A stretch of DNA of 35,767 nt from Gallionella sp. UBA6045 (GCA_002429165.1 DIYV01000138.1:1-35767), one strand, 5' to 3'; shown: positions 9,301 to 18,153, counted from the first letter of the stretch. Notes: generated by a model not told the origin, from the sequence alone. A program made the numbers and translations.

Positions 9301-9675
9301 ATGGCAGAGAACAAAAAAAGATTGTTATTCATGGTCACACAGGGTCCGGAAAATCCCGAGCTCGCGACGATCCCGTTCGTGATGGCGACCACGGCACAAG
9401 CCTCGGACGTTGAAGTATTGATGGGGTTCCAGGGCAACGGCGTGATGCTGACGATCAAAGGCATGGCCGACCATGTGGCTGCTTCCGGTTTCCCGCCGCT
9501 CAAGGATCTGTTGAAGATCTACACCGAGGCCGGCGGCAAGTTGTACGTGTGCGGTCCGTGCGTCGGGTCGCGCAAGATCGCGCAACAGGACATGGTCGAA
9601 GGCGCCACCATCGTCGGCGCGGCGACATTCGTCGCCGAATGCGTGGCCCCCGCGACGAACGTGCTTGTGTACTGA
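9301..9675 (+). CDS. DsrE/DsrF-like family protein
   Basis: 124 residues, soluble, with the DsrE-like alpha/beta fold pattern: RLLFMVTQGPENPELATIPF at the start, VEVLMGFQGNGV for the second strand, and KLYVCGPCVGSR near residues 79-90. The two cysteines of CGPC lie at the position where DsrE-like proteins carry a reactive Cys. DsrE-family proteins often handle sulfane sulfur, but many members have other roles. It follows hupE after 70 bases with AAGGAGAAACGATC before the ATG. Its presence in the hydrogenase cluster is unusual and suggests a sulfur or redox link, perhaps through Isp2; this is inference. Confidence 0.85.
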   Translation: MAENKKRLLFMVTQGPENPELATIPFVMATTAQASDVEVLMGFQGNGVMLTIKGMADHVAASGFPPLKDLLKIYTEAGGKLYVCGPCVGSRKIAQQDMVEGATIVGAATFVAECVAPATNVLVY

Positions 9676-9676
9676 G

Positions 9677-9775
9677 TCAGTTACCGGTTGCGAGGCCCCA
9701 TCCCACCGGCAGCGCGGTGTCGATCAACTCTGCGCCGTATAGCATCCAGGGGATGGGACGATCATGTGCATTCAT
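9677..9775 (-). CDS. Possible 32-residue protein, antisense after the DsrE gene
   Basis: A short minus-strand frame encoding MNAHDRPIPWMLYGAELI and 14 more residues. AGGA lies seven bases before the ATG. The frame is open for 51 more codons upstream, but without a ribosome binding site. The amino-acid mix is protein-like (W, P and hydrophobic residues), yet I do not recognise it. It might also be the relic of a larger gene. It is opposite in direction to all neighbouring hydrogenase genes. Confidence 0.25.
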   Translation of the reverse strand: MNAHDRPIPWMLYGAELIDTALPVGWGLATGN

Positions 9776-9913
9776 TGCATGTTCCTGTTTGGCAGACAGA
9801 CTACAGATCGCAATCATTGCAAAAGATTCAAACCAGCGGCATAGCATTCTGCGCTGCAACATGCATGTGACAATCAATACTCCATTGCCTGTTGCATGGG
9901 ACAATGCGCGGAC

Positions 9914-10225
9914 ATGAAAACAATACACCTTACCAACAACGGGGACCCGGTCATCTCATGCTCCGATTGCAAAGCCTGCTGTTGCAGGCTGGAGGTCATG
10001 CTGATGGGCGATGACGAGAGCGTTCCGGCTGAATTGACCATCCAGGATCAATGGGGCGGATGGGTGATGCACCGCCTTGACGACGGCTGGTGCGCGGCAT
10101 TGGACCGGCACACAATGAGGTGCACGATCTACCAGCAACGGCCGATCATATGCCGCGACTACCAGGCAGGCGAAAGCGATTGCCTGGACCAGCGCGCGAA
10201 GTTTGCCATTACTGCGACAGGCTGA
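9914..10225 (+). CDS. YkgJ-like cysteine-cluster protein
   Basis: 103 residues of the YkgJ/CxxCxxCC zinc- or iron-chelating family. The Cys cluster CSDCKACCCRLEVML is at about residues 16-30, and a second set is in TIYQQRPIICRDYQAGESDC. Family members are believed to bind a metal ion through these cysteines, but their role is not well defined. The ATG at 9914 was chosen because the protein starts with MKTIHLTNNG; an upstream in-frame ATG at 9896 is possible. It lies between the DsrE-like gene (238 bases away) and hypF (80 bases away), so it may be a separate unit within the hydrogenase region. Confidence 0.85.
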   Translation: MKTIHLTNNGDPVISCSDCKACCCRLEVMLMGDDESVPAELTIQDQWGGWVMHRLDDGWCAALDRHTMRCTIYQQRPIICRDYQAGESDCLDQRAKFAITATG

Positions 10226-10305
10226 AAACGTGTGTTCCGCCAAATTCTGCTGTCAGCCGGAACCCGCTCCTTGATATTTGCTTTGCTTAACGGCACGATG
10301 CGGGA

Positions 10306-12612
10306 ATGAATTCCAAACGCCAACATTCCACCCGCGGCACCGCCATTGCAGCCCGGCGCTGGATTATGGGCGGGCGGGTGCAGGGCGTGGGATATCGCGC
10401 GTTCGTGTTCAATCTGGCGCAACGATACAGTCTGAGCGGCGCGGTGCAGAATCTCACCGGCGAGGTGCTGGTGGAGGCGCAGGGTGAACCTTTTGTGCTG
10501 GATGCATTCGCTGACGCGCTGATTTCCGCTGCGCCGCCGCTGGCCCGACCGCATGTCGTTTCCTGCCTGTCCATTCCGCTGCGCGAGACAAACGGTTTTG
10601 AAATCCTGCCCAGCGCTGAATCTCTGCATGCACAGGTGCATGTACCTCCGGATAATTTTCTGTGCGACGACTGCCGGCGCGAGATGCTGGACCCGGTTGA
10701 CCGGCGCTACCGCTATCCGTTCATCAACTGCACGCAATGCGGGCCGCGCTACACACTCATCACGCGCATGCCTTACGATCGGCCGAACACCACCATGGCG
10801 GATTTCCCGTTGTGTCCCGCATGCCGCGCCGAATACGAGGACCCGCACAACCGCCGTTTCCATGCGCAACCATTGGCCTGCCCGGTGTGCGGGCCGCAGT
10901 TGAGTTACGTCGCGGCGCATGAACGTGACCATGAAAGCGCCGAAGGCGATGCGGCGCTGGCTGCCTGTGTGGCGGCATTGCGCCGCGGCGAAACCGTCGC
11001 GGTGAAAGGCATAGGCGGCTATCACCTGATCTGCGATGCGCTGAATACCGCGGCCATCGCACGGTTGCGCGACAACAAGCACAGGCCGCACAAACCGCTG
11101 GCCGTGATGTTCCCGTGGCAGGGCACAGACGGGTTGCAGTGCGTTCGTGATGAATTGCTTCTTGATGCAGTAACGCTGGCTGCGCTGTGCGATGTGTCAC
11201 GCCCGATCGTGCTGATACCCAAGGGTGCGGATTCGACCCTGCCTGATTCGATCGCGCCGGGGCTGCGCGAGATCGGCGCGATGCTGCCCTACAGTCCGTT
11301 GCATCACTTGCTGCTGGAAAGTTTCGGAGCACCGCTGGTCGCCACTTCCGGCAATGTCAGCGGCGAACCTGTGCTGACCGACAATGCCGAGGCCGAGGCG
11401 CGGCTGGGCAAGGTTGCGCAATCCTTTTTGCATCACAACCGCCCCATCGCACGCCCGGCAGACGACAGCGTGCTGCGCGTCATCGCGAACAAGCCGCGCA
11501 TGTTGCGTGCCGGGCGCGGCATCGCGCCCGTTGAGTTCGACCTGCCGTTCACGTTGCCGCAACCGCTGCTGGCAGTGGGCGGTCACATGAAAAATTCGAT
11601 CGCATTGGCTTGGGACAATCGTGCGGTACTTTCGCCGCACATCGGTGACCTGGACGCACCGCGCAGCCTGGAAATCTTCGAGCAGGTGATCGCGGACCTG
11701 CAGCAACTGTATGGCGTCAAAGCACAGGCCATCGTCTGCGACGCGCATCCCAGCTACACCAGCAGCCGCTGGGCGGCGAAACAAGGCTTGCCGCTGTATC
11801 GCGTACAACATCATCATGCCCATGCATCGGCGCTGGCCTTTGAAGGTGGACTGAAAAAAACCTGGCTGACCTTTACCTGGGACGGCGTGGGTATGGGCGA
11901 GGATGACATGCTGTGGGGCGGCGAGGCGCTGTTGGGTCGTCCCGGTGCGTGGCAGCGTGTCGCCAGTTTCAAACCGTTCCGCTTGCCCGGCGGCGAACGC
12001 GCCGGACGCGAACCGTGGCGTTCCGCTGCGGCATTATGCTGGGAGAGCGGCCTGGACTGGTATTCTTCCGCACGCGATGCGGTGCTGCTGAAAAGCGCAT
12101 GGGAGCATGGCCTGAATGCACCGGCCACCACTGCAGTGGGACGCTTGTTCGACGCCGCGTCCAGCCTGCTCGGCCTGATCGATACAGCAAGCTATGAAGG
12201 ACAGGGACCGATGCTGCTGGAAGCCGCGGCTTCTGATGATGGCGCGCAGGATAAAACCAAAGCTATAGAATTGCCGCTGCACGAAGATCAGAACGGCCTG
12301 CTCGTTGCCGACTGGACCCCGCTGCAGCACGCGTTGCGCCGCGAAGAAGTCCCGGTGGCACAGCGCGCGATGCAGTTCCACCTGAGCCTGGCCCAGACCA
12401 TCGTCAAGCAGGCAGAACGTATCCACGCACGCACGCCATTCGACGCGGTGGGTTTGACCGGCGGCGTGTTCCAGAACAAACTGCTGGCCGAACTGGCGCT
12501 GCAGCAACTGGCTGCAGCCGGATTCGAAACGTATCTGCCGCAACAGGCGCCATGCAACGACGGCGGCCTGGCGCTCGGCCAACTGATAGAGACAACCTGC
12601 CGGAATGGATGA
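10306..12612 (+). CDS. hypF: Carbamoyltransferase HypF
   Basis: 768 residues, full length. HypF uses carbamoyl phosphate and ATP to load a carbamoyl group on the C-terminal Cys of HypE, the first step of cyanide ligand synthesis for the NiFe site. Domains in order are an acylphosphatase-like part with GRVQGVGYRAFVF (about 24-110), two zinc-finger motifs (CDDCRREMLDP with NCTQCGP, and CPACRAEYEDP with CPVCGP, about 120-200), a YrdC-like ATP/carbamoyl-adenylate part (about 215-395), and a Kae1-like part with VQHHHAHASA near residue 500, a metal-binding His motif. GLTGGVFQNKLLAE near the end is also typical. The TGA stop overlaps the hypE start by 8 bases. Confidence 0.97.
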   Translation: MNSKRQHSTRGTAIAARRWIMGGRVQGVGYRAFVFNLAQRYSLSGAVQNLTGEVLVEAQGEPFVLDAFADALISAAPPLARPHVVSCLSIPLRETNGFEILPSAESLHAQVHVPPDNFLCDDCRREMLDPVDRRYRYPFINCTQCGPRYTLITRMPYDRPNTTMADFPLCPACRAEYEDPHNRRFHAQPLACPVCGPQLSYVAAHERDHESAEGDAALAACVAALRRGETVAVKGIGGYHLICDALNTAAIARLRDNKHRPHKPLAVMFPWQGTDGLQCVRDELLLDAVTLAALCDVSRPIVLIPKGADSTLPDSIAPGLREIGAMLPYSPLHHLLLESFGAPLVATSGNVSGEPVLTDNAEAEARLGKVAQSFLHHNRPIARPADDSVLRVIANKPRMLRAGRGIAPVEFDLPFTLPQPLLAVGGHMKNSIALAWDNRAVLSPHIGDLDAPRSLEIFEQVIADLQQLYGVKAQAIVCDAHPSYTSSRWAAKQGLPLYRVQHHHAHASALAFEGGLKKTWLTFTWDGVGMGEDDMLWGGEALLGRPGAWQRVASFKPFRLPGGERAGREPWRSAAALCWESGLDWYSSARDAVLLKSAWEHGLNAPATTAVGRLFDAASSLLGLIDTASYEGQGPMLLEAAASDDGAQDKTKAIELPLHEDQNGLLVADWTPLQHALRREEVPVAQRAMQFHLSLAQTIVKQAERIHARTPFDAVGLTGGVFQNKLLAELALQQLAAAGFETYLPQQAPCNDGGLALGQLIETTCRNG

Positions 12613-13609
12613 CACACATATAAGCTTGGTGCACGGCAACGGCGGACATTACATGCGCGAGCTGATCGAAGAATTGTTCGCGCGCCATCTCGGCAACCCG
12701 CTGCTCGACGTGAATGTGGATGCCGCGGTATTGCCCGCACTGGACGGCGAGCTGATGGTGACCACCGACGGCTTCACCGTGCAGCCGCTGGAATTTCCCG
12801 GCGGCACGATCGGATCGCTCGCGGTGCACGGCACGGTGAACGATCTCGCGGTGTCGGGCGCCGTGCCGCATTACCTCACACTGAGCGCCTTCATCGAGGA
12901 AGGTTTCGAGATCGCGCAGCTCGAGCGCATCATCATCAGCCTTGCCGAAGCCGCACGTGAGGCTAACGTCGCGGTGGTGGCGGGCGATACCAAGGTGGTC
13001 AGGCGCGGCGAAGGCGGCGGCCTGTATCTCTCTGCTACCGGCATCGGCGTGCGACCCAAAAATCTGCAACTCGGACTGGACCGGGTGCAGGCCGGCGACG
13101 CGATCCTGGTGAGCGGGCCGGTGGGTGACCATGGCATCGCAGTGATGCTGGCGCGGGAACAGTTCGGTCTGCATGGCGAATTATTATCCGATGCCGCGAG
13201 CGTGCTGCCGCTGACGCAGGCGCTGCTGTCAATAAGCGGCCTGCGCTTCATGCGCGACCCGACGCGCGGCGGACTGGCCACGGTGATGCACGAGATATGC
13301 CGCGCGACAAAATTGCAGGTGCGTTTGCATCAAACCGATATCCCGGTGCGCGAGCAGGTCACGGCGGTGTGCGAGATACTCGGCTACGACGCGATGTACC
13401 TCGCCTGCGAAGGGCGGGTCGTGGCGGTGATCGAAGCATCGCAGGCGAACGATGCGCTGGCGCGCTGGCAGGCGCTGCCGCAGGGACGCGACGCCGCGAT
13501 CATCGGCAGCATCAGCACGGGGCGCGCGCATGTAGTGCTGGAAACCGAACTGGGCGGCGAACGGATGCTGGAGGAACTCGAGGACGACCCGCTGCCGCGG
13601 ATATGCTAG
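12605..13609 (+). CDS. hypE: Hydrogenase maturation protein HypE
   Basis: 334 residues of the AIRS/PurM-like family. HypE dehydrates the thiocarbamate made on its C-terminal Cys to a thiocyanate and hands CN to iron on HypC-HypD. The protein begins MDDTHISLVHGNGGHYMREL and ends DDPLPRIC, with the PRIC tail carrying the reactive Cys. Internal family motifs include DGFTVQPLEFPGG, HGTVNDLAVSGA, VVAGDTKVV and RDPTRGGLATVMHE. The start overlaps the hypF stop. A decayed copy of its last 65 codons is found at 19.0-19.2 kb. The operon appears to end here; hypA, hypB and hypD are elsewhere. Confidence 0.97.
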   Translation: MDDTHISLVHGNGGHYMRELIEELFARHLGNPLLDVNVDAAVLPALDGELMVTTDGFTVQPLEFPGGTIGSLAVHGTVNDLAVSGAVPHYLTLSAFIEEGFEIAQLERIIISLAEAAREANVAVVAGDTKVVRRGEGGGLYLSATGIGVRPKNLQLGLDRVQAGDAILVSGPVGDHGIAVMLAREQFGLHGELLSDAASVLPLTQALLSISGLRFMRDPTRGGLATVMHEICRATKLQVRLHQTDIPVREQVTAVCEILGYDAMYLACEGRVVAVIEASQANDALARWQALPQGRDAAIIGSISTGRAHVVLETELGGERMLEELEDDPLPRIC

Positions 13610-13737
13610 AGGCCAGCCGATTGGAAGTCTGATTCATGCGTTTACGAAATGATTCGGCACCAGGAAAATCCTTACCGCGAATCATCTCAAGCATCTGTGT
13701 TAAATGTCTGTCCGTCCGGGTATGCTATAAGAACAGA

Positions 13738-14565
13738 TCATGCACGCACAACCAGCACGGGAATATCCGCCAGCCCGCCTACCTTGTGTGTAGTGCCGCC
13801 GAAAGGAGTGCGGATCAGGTTGCTTTCGCCGTGGCGCCCGACGACGATCAGGCCAGCCGATATTTCCTTGGCGGCGTTCAATATCTGTTCAAAAGATTTC
13901 CCCACCAGAATGCGGCTTTGTGCATTCACCCCAACTGAAGAGGCGATGGCGAGAGCGTGAACTATTGTTCTTTCAGTCATGATGCGCAGGGTATCCGTGT
14001 CATGGCTGATCACGCCGACCAAAGTTAGCGGCAACCCGCACTGCAGGGCCACTTCGGCAGCAACTTGGGCAATATGTTCTGCGTTCGGCGAATTGTCGAC
14101 CGCTGCCATTATTCCGCGCGACCACATCTGCGCATCGCGCGGCACAAGCAACACATTGCACGGTGAATGCGCCACCACTTTGCTGACCATCTCGCCGATA
14201 AGCAGATTGGATAAAAAACTGCGTTTGCCACGGCGGCGTATCACGATCAGGTCAGACTTGCGATCAACCGCTTCCTGCACGATCTCACTATAGAGTTCCG
14301 CACCGCGCCTTGCGTTAACCTCAAGTTGTACACCCGCGATGGCTGCCGCTTCATAAAGTTTTTTGATGTTTATGGCCGCTTCCTGTTCCGCAAGTTCGGC
14401 GAGTTGCGGTGCGATGACTTCGTATTCAGGGTTGCTGAATACCGGCACCACCGCAGCAAGCGGCGTTCTGCAGTGCCGGGCGAGATCGAATGCAACGCGC
14501 TCGGAGCCGCTGTCGAACTCGGAATGTTCAGTAGCCAGCAGGATGCGCTCAAAAGGATGGCTCAT
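13738..14565 (-). CDS. Tandem universal stress protein (UspA family)
   Basis: 275 residues with two UspA domains. The first runs from about 4 to 143 (FERILLATEHSEFDS ... PCNVLLVPR) and the second to the C-terminus (IMAAVDNSPNAEHIAQVAAE ... IPVLVVRA). The nucleotide-binding glycine motif is visible in the second domain (VVGRHGESNLIRTPFGGTTH) and is less regular in the first (RRRGKRSFLSN). Tandem Usp proteins are stress factors that often bind ATP. The ATG at 14565 was chosen because GAGGGAAG precedes it; the frame is open 25 codons further upstream without such a site. It follows the small membrane protein gene by 14 bases and is likely the last gene of the TauE operon. Confidence 0.92.
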   Translation of the reverse strand: MSHPFERILLATEHSEFDSGSERVAFDLARHCRTPLAAVVPVFSNPEYEVIAPQLAELAEQEAAINIKKLYEAAAIAGVQLEVNARRGAELYSEIVQEAVDRKSDLIVIRRRGKRSFLSNLLIGEMVSKVVAHSPCNVLLVPRDAQMWSRGIMAAVDNSPNAEHIAQVAAEVALQCGLPLTLVGVISHDTDTLRIMTERTIVHALAIASSVGVNAQSRILVGKSFEQILNAAKEISAGLIVVGRHGESNLIRTPFGGTTHKVGGLADIPVLVVRA

Positions 14566-14579
14566 GTTTCTTCCCTCAA

Positions 14580-14990
14580 TCAATGCGTGCTGAAGATACC
14601 CGATGCCGATAGCAGCAGGACAATTATTTCCAGAACGCAAATTGCGATATAAGTGTTATTTTTAGCTCTCATGTAGGTTGGTATGATCGCCACGATGCAT
14701 GCAATAGAGCTGCCGGACAGAATTGCGATACCGAGCAGGCTGGCGAAATCACCCTTGCCCATCATGAACAGCCAACTCCATCCGGTTGGAGTGCCGGTTG
14801 CCTTGAGATATTCTGCCGTGGGCAGGTTCCACAGGTGTGGCAACTGTTCCAGCGGCACAGATGCGGGCAGCCAGTTGAGCACATAGGCGACAAAGGAGGC
14901 AATCAGCACAATGAAGCCGGCCAGCGTACTCCAGTGCATTACCGCGGCGTAGGGCAATTGTTCATCAGGTTGTTTGATTTCCGGTTCCAT
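14580..14990 (-). CDS. Small membrane protein co-encoded with a TauE permease
   Basis: 136 residues with about three membrane helices: GFIVLIASFVAYVLNWLP near 25-43, FASLLGIAILSGSSIACIVA and the following segment near 82-106, and YIAICVLEIIVLLLSASG at the C-terminus. I do not recognise a named family with confidence. Small membrane proteins such as the DUF1634 family often accompany TauE/SafE permeases, and this could be a distant relative. AGGAG overlaps the stop of the TauE gene. Of two adjacent ATGs, the second (14990) has the better spacing. Confidence 0.75.
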   Translation of the reverse strand: MEPEIKQPDEQLPYAAVMHWSTLAGFIVLIASFVAYVLNWLPASVPLEQLPHLWNLPTAEYLKATGTPTGWSWLFMMGKGDFASLLGIAILSGSSIACIVAIIPTYMRAKNNTYIAICVLEIIVLLLSASGIFSTH

Positions 14991-14999
14991 CATTACTCC

Positions 15000-15974
15000 T
15001 TAAATCCAGATGCCGAGGCCTTTGAGCAGCGTGCGCACTCCCGCAAACAGCAATATGCCGATAACCATTTTGCGGATCACCGACGCCTTCAGTATGGTCA
15101 ACAGATGCGCGCCGATACGCGCGCCTATCATCATGCCGATCACCGAAGGAACCGCAATGATGGGCAGGATCGCGCCGTTATCGAGGTAGTACCATGTGGC
15201 GGAGGAACTGGCCATGGACAAGATCATGCTGGATGTGCCTGCGGCCACTTTCAGCGGCACACCCAACAGCAGGTTCAATCCCGGCACGTTGGCCCAACCC
15301 GCGCCAACGCCAAACAGTCCGCCGAGAAAACCGATAATCAGAAACAGCACCAGGCCAGCCGGGGTTCGGTGGATTTGCCAGGGGATGTTCTTGCCGGAGA
15401 TCGTATCGTGGAATACGCCGTGGATCCCCAATACCTGGGACAATGCATCGGGCTTTTGCACATGCGGGAACTCGGATTTTTTGGACAAAACCATCAAGGT
15501 TGCAATACCGAGTATGGTGACACCCAGAGAAGTCTGCACGACATTATCGGGCAATGCCAAGCCCAGCATTGCGCCGGCGATCGAGCTGATGGAGGCGGCC
15601 AGTGCGAGCGGCATGGCAAGACGGAGATTGGCCATGCCGATTTTCAGCAGCGAGGGACCGGCAGCCAGTGCGCTGGCCATTGCCACCAGCAAACCGGCGC
15701 CGCGCACGAAGTCGAGGTGGAACGGAAAGAAACTGCCGACGATAGGCACGAACAAGACGCCGCCGCCAACACCAGCCGGCACAGCGAGCATGCCCAGAAA
15801 GAAACACACCACGGACAAGGCCAACGGCCATACCCACCATGCTATCGAATCCGCACCGCCGGGGGCCAAATTTGCAGCTTCGGCAGGAAACGTCAATAAC
15901 AGGAGTGCAACCGGCAAAAGTACAAGAAGGAAATGGAAATTTGATGGTTTGCCTGCTAAATCTCGTTGTTTCAT
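15000..15974 (-). CDS. TauE/SafE family sulfite or organic-anion exporter
   Basis: 324 residues. An N-terminal hydrophobic segment (about 15-34) ends in a cleavage-like AEA site, followed by eight or so helices. Two family repeats are visible as glycine-rich segments: FFLGMLAVPAGVGGGVLFVP in the first half and IGFLGGLFGVGAGWANVPGL in the second. TauE/SafE proteins are putative exporters of sulfite, sulfoacetate or related anions; substrates cannot be read from sequence. It heads a three-gene minus-strand operon with the small membrane protein and the tandem Usp protein. A sulfur-related role is plausible but not shown. Confidence 0.9.
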   Translation of the reverse strand: MKQRDLAGKPSNFHFLLVLLPVALLLLTFPAEAANLAPGGADSIAWWVWPLALSVVCFFLGMLAVPAGVGGGVLFVPIVGSFFPFHLDFVRGAGLLVAMASALAAGPSLLKIGMANLRLAMPLALAASISSIAGAMLGLALPDNVVQTSLGVTILGIATLMVLSKKSEFPHVQKPDALSQVLGIHGVFHDTISGKNIPWQIHRTPAGLVLFLIIGFLGGLFGVGAGWANVPGLNLLLGVPLKVAAGTSSMILSMASSSATWYYLDNGAILPIIAVPSVIGMMIGARIGAHLLTILKASVIRKMVIGILLFAGVRTLLKGLGIWI

Positions 15975-16360
15975 AATGCGCTTATAGTTTGGAAATTAGA
16001 TTCTGCGGATGATTTTCTGCCCGAAAAAGAACGAGCGTTCTACCAACAGCGCGACATACTGCACTATATTCGCAAATAATTATAGAGGAAGCGACGATAA
16101 CTGGCCAGCAGGCAATGCCTGCTGAATTAAAAAACCATTTATTATCAGTACGGTATCTTAGTGCGTCAGTAACACACTAAATAAAGAGGATTTTCAGGAT
16201 GGGATTTGCCAAGCGAGTTCCGCCTGAACTTGCATGGCGAGATATCTGCATGGTTCTGGAATAGGCAGCGATGATGCTACTCCGTGATTGAACGGAAGTT
16301 AAAGCCCGGCAATGTGCGCAGGTTGCCTTAAGGCCAAGCCCTTGCTACGCGAGTGTCAAG
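15975..16360. other. Intergenic region with two palindromes upstream of the TauE operon
   Basis: 386 bases without a convincing gene. A perfect 6-bp inverted repeat AGAACGAGCGTTCT lies at 16028-16041, about 55 bases upstream of the TauE start, where an operator would sit. A 9-bp perfect inverted repeat CAGCAGGCAATGCCTGCTG lies at 16106-16124. The second has no T-run on the plus strand; on the minus strand too the base context does not make a standard terminator. The promoter of the TauE operon must be in this region. A 21-codon frame at 16198 was considered and rejected. Confidence 0.5.
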
Positions 16361-16561
16361 TTAATGAACTCGTTTATCAAGCAGGGCTTTTGCACCTTCC
16401 ACATCATTCGCCTCACTCAGGGCGATGGCGATCTTCAGTTGGTCCTGCCTCATGAAAAAAGTGCGAAGCGCATGAATCAGACCGGAGAAGAACGGCTCAT
16501 GCAATTGATGTGATCCATGCATGGAAGCCGAATCGTGAGCTGACATCGAAGAAATTTTCAC
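16361..16561 (-). CDS. Small hypothetical protein with GTG start
   Basis: 66 residues starting at GTG, with an excellent ribosome binding site (GGAGG, then CAAAA, then GTG). The N-terminal third is rich in Met, Ser and His (MSAHDSASMHGSHQLHEPFF). The C-terminal part LKIAIALSEANDVEGAKALL looks like a single amphipathic helix pair, somewhat like a TPR helix. I do not recognise a family. The gene lies 305 bases after the histidine kinase gene on the same strand, so it could be transcribed with it or on its own. Confidence 0.6.
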   Translation of the reverse strand: MKISSMSAHDSASMHGSHQLHEPFFSGLIHALRTFFMRQDQLKIAIALSEANDVEGAKALLDKRVH

Positions 16562-16866
16562 TTTTGCCTCCCGAATTACTCAGGTTAATCGTGAACCCGC
16601 AATCACAAGCGGCACTGAGCAGCAATTACACCAAGTGTTACAGGGCGCACAGCCGCATCAACCTCTTGATACGGAAATCATGTTACGACTGCCTGCGTTA
16701 TGAGGACGTCAACGATGCGTCAAGGGAGTGTCAAGGATGGATATTTTTTCCTAATGAATTACTAACGCTCATGGCAACTCGCCGCTCTGAATGGTGCAAC
16801 AGCAAATCTCCATGGATCTTTCCCTTACCTATCCCTGCACAGGTGAAATACGGGAACATGATCTTG
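16562..16866. other. Intergenic region, nothing identified
   Basis: 305 bases between the histidine kinase stop and the small GTG-start gene. Apart from the GGAGG ribosome binding site at its left end, I see no gene, hairpin terminator with a T-run, or repeat. Open frames here on either strand have no ribosome binding site and no protein-like composition. Confidence 0.4.
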
Positions 16867-18153
16867 TTACGCATGCTTCTTATTAAAGACAAATTGCGCC
16901 GAGGTGCCTTGCCCTTCGGTACTATCGATAATTGTTTCCCAGCCATATCGATCGCAAATACGCTTAACCAGCGACAAGCCGATACCCCAACCTGTGCTGT
17001 CTGCCCCCCTGAAGTGTCGCTGGAAAACCTTATCAATTTCTTCTCCGCGAATGCCAGTACCGGTATCGCTGACCGTAAGCTCATTGTCTTTTACCGAGAT
17101 CGAAACTACACCCGATGGTGTGTTCGTGAATGCGTTGCGAATAAGGTTTGCCACCACAATACTCAGCAGAGCGCGTTCAGCCACAATGATTGGATGTGAG
17201 TTACATACAAAATCCAACGAGGTCTTTTCACTCAGCAGATGCCGGTTCATTTCAATAGCGGCACTGACGACTTCACATACGTCGCAAGTCTGCACAACTG
17301 CATCATCAGTGTTTTCCCTCGCCATCAGCAACAAGGCAGTGGTCAGATTCACCATTTCACGGTTGGCGCGACCTATTCTTGCGATGCGTTCCTGCTGCTT
17401 GTCATCCAGTTGTTTGTCGTCTTCCATCAATTCAACGACACCTTGAACAATAGCAAGCGGGGTTCGAAGTTCGTGGCTGACATTGCCTGTGAAGTTGCGT
17501 TCACGGTCTATAAACGCACGCATGCGGTTGAGGTATGAGGAAAACACTTCCGCAAGCTGGCCGATTTCATCGTTTGAAAAGCCTTGGGCAACAGCTTCTG
17601 CATCGTCTCCCGGGCTGGCTATACTGACGCGGCGGGCCAGCTCCGAAATAGGAGCAACTACGCGATAGGCCAGCCGACCGGCCAGCCACCAGCTCACCCA
17701 TGCCGAAAAAACAATCATGATGAGCGCGCCTGCCGCCAAATCAATAATGAATATTTCCTCGCGGTGGCGTTGGCGTTTCTCATTAAACAGCATGAAAATA
17801 CGCACGCCATTCTTGTCAACCACGGCAACACGATAAGGTGTGTCGTTCAGTATCAACTGATGAACGCCCTCGCGCAGGGCAAGCAGTTCGGGTGGAATGT
17901 TTCCACTGCGTTGATTTTGATTCAGCAGATAGCCTTGAATGCTGGCAGTTGAAGGCGGAAGCGAATTCGGATTGCGCTCGAGTCTGGATATATAGTCGCC
18001 GATCTCCGCGCGCAACGTTTCATCCATCAGCCGTTCGCCGAGTATATGTGCGTCGAAGAGCAGGCCCATCGAAAGCAAAATACTAACCATTGTGCCGAAA
18101 ATTGCAAATGTCAGAGTCAGCCTGAACCTGAGACTATGAAGGACACTAATCAT
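16867..18153 (-). CDS. Sensor histidine kinase (EnvZ/QseC-like)
   Basis: 428 residues from the ATG at 18153. TM1 is at about 8-30, a periplasmic sensor part of about 100 residues follows, TM2 lies in LAAGALIMIVFSAWVSWWLA, then a HAMP-like linker with RVVAPISELARRV. The kinase core is intact: H-box GNVSHELRTPLAIVQGV, N-box VVANLIRNAFTNTP, G1 box VSDTGTGIRGEEI, and G2 box GWGIGLSLVKRICDRYG. It should autophosphorylate on the H-box His and pass phosphate to the regulator encoded just upstream. The gene overlaps the regulator stop by 8 bases. An earlier in-frame start at 18171 is possible. The signal is unknown. Confidence 0.93.
   Translation of the reverse strand: MISVLHSLRFRLTLTFAIFGTMVSILLSMGLLFDAHILGERLMDETLRAEIGDYISRLERNPNSLPPSTASIQGYLLNQNQRSGNIPPELLALREGVHQLILNDTPYRVAVVDKNGVRIFMLFNEKRQRHREEIFIIDLAAGALIMIVFSAWVSWWLAGRLAYRVVAPISELARRVSIASPGDDAEAVAQGFSNDEIGQLAEVFSSYLNRMRAFIDRERNFTGNVSHELRTPLAIVQGVVELMEDDKQLDDKQQERIARIGRANREMVNLTTALLLMARENTDDAVVQTCDVCEVVSAAIEMNRHLLSEKTSLDFVCNSHPIIVAERALLSIVVANLIRNAFTNTPSGVVSISVKDNELTVSDTGTGIRGEEIDKVFQRHFRGADSTGWGIGLSLVKRICDRYGWETIIDSTEGQGTSAQFVFNKKHA

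Noticed and set aside
16106..16124. Rho-independent terminator
   Set aside because: The perfect hairpin is not followed by a T-run on the plus strand and does not sit at the end of a gene on either strand.
16198..16263. 21-codon frame starting MGFAKRVPPELAW with GAGG upstream
   Set aside because: It is too short, lacks any supporting context, and does not resemble a known small protein.
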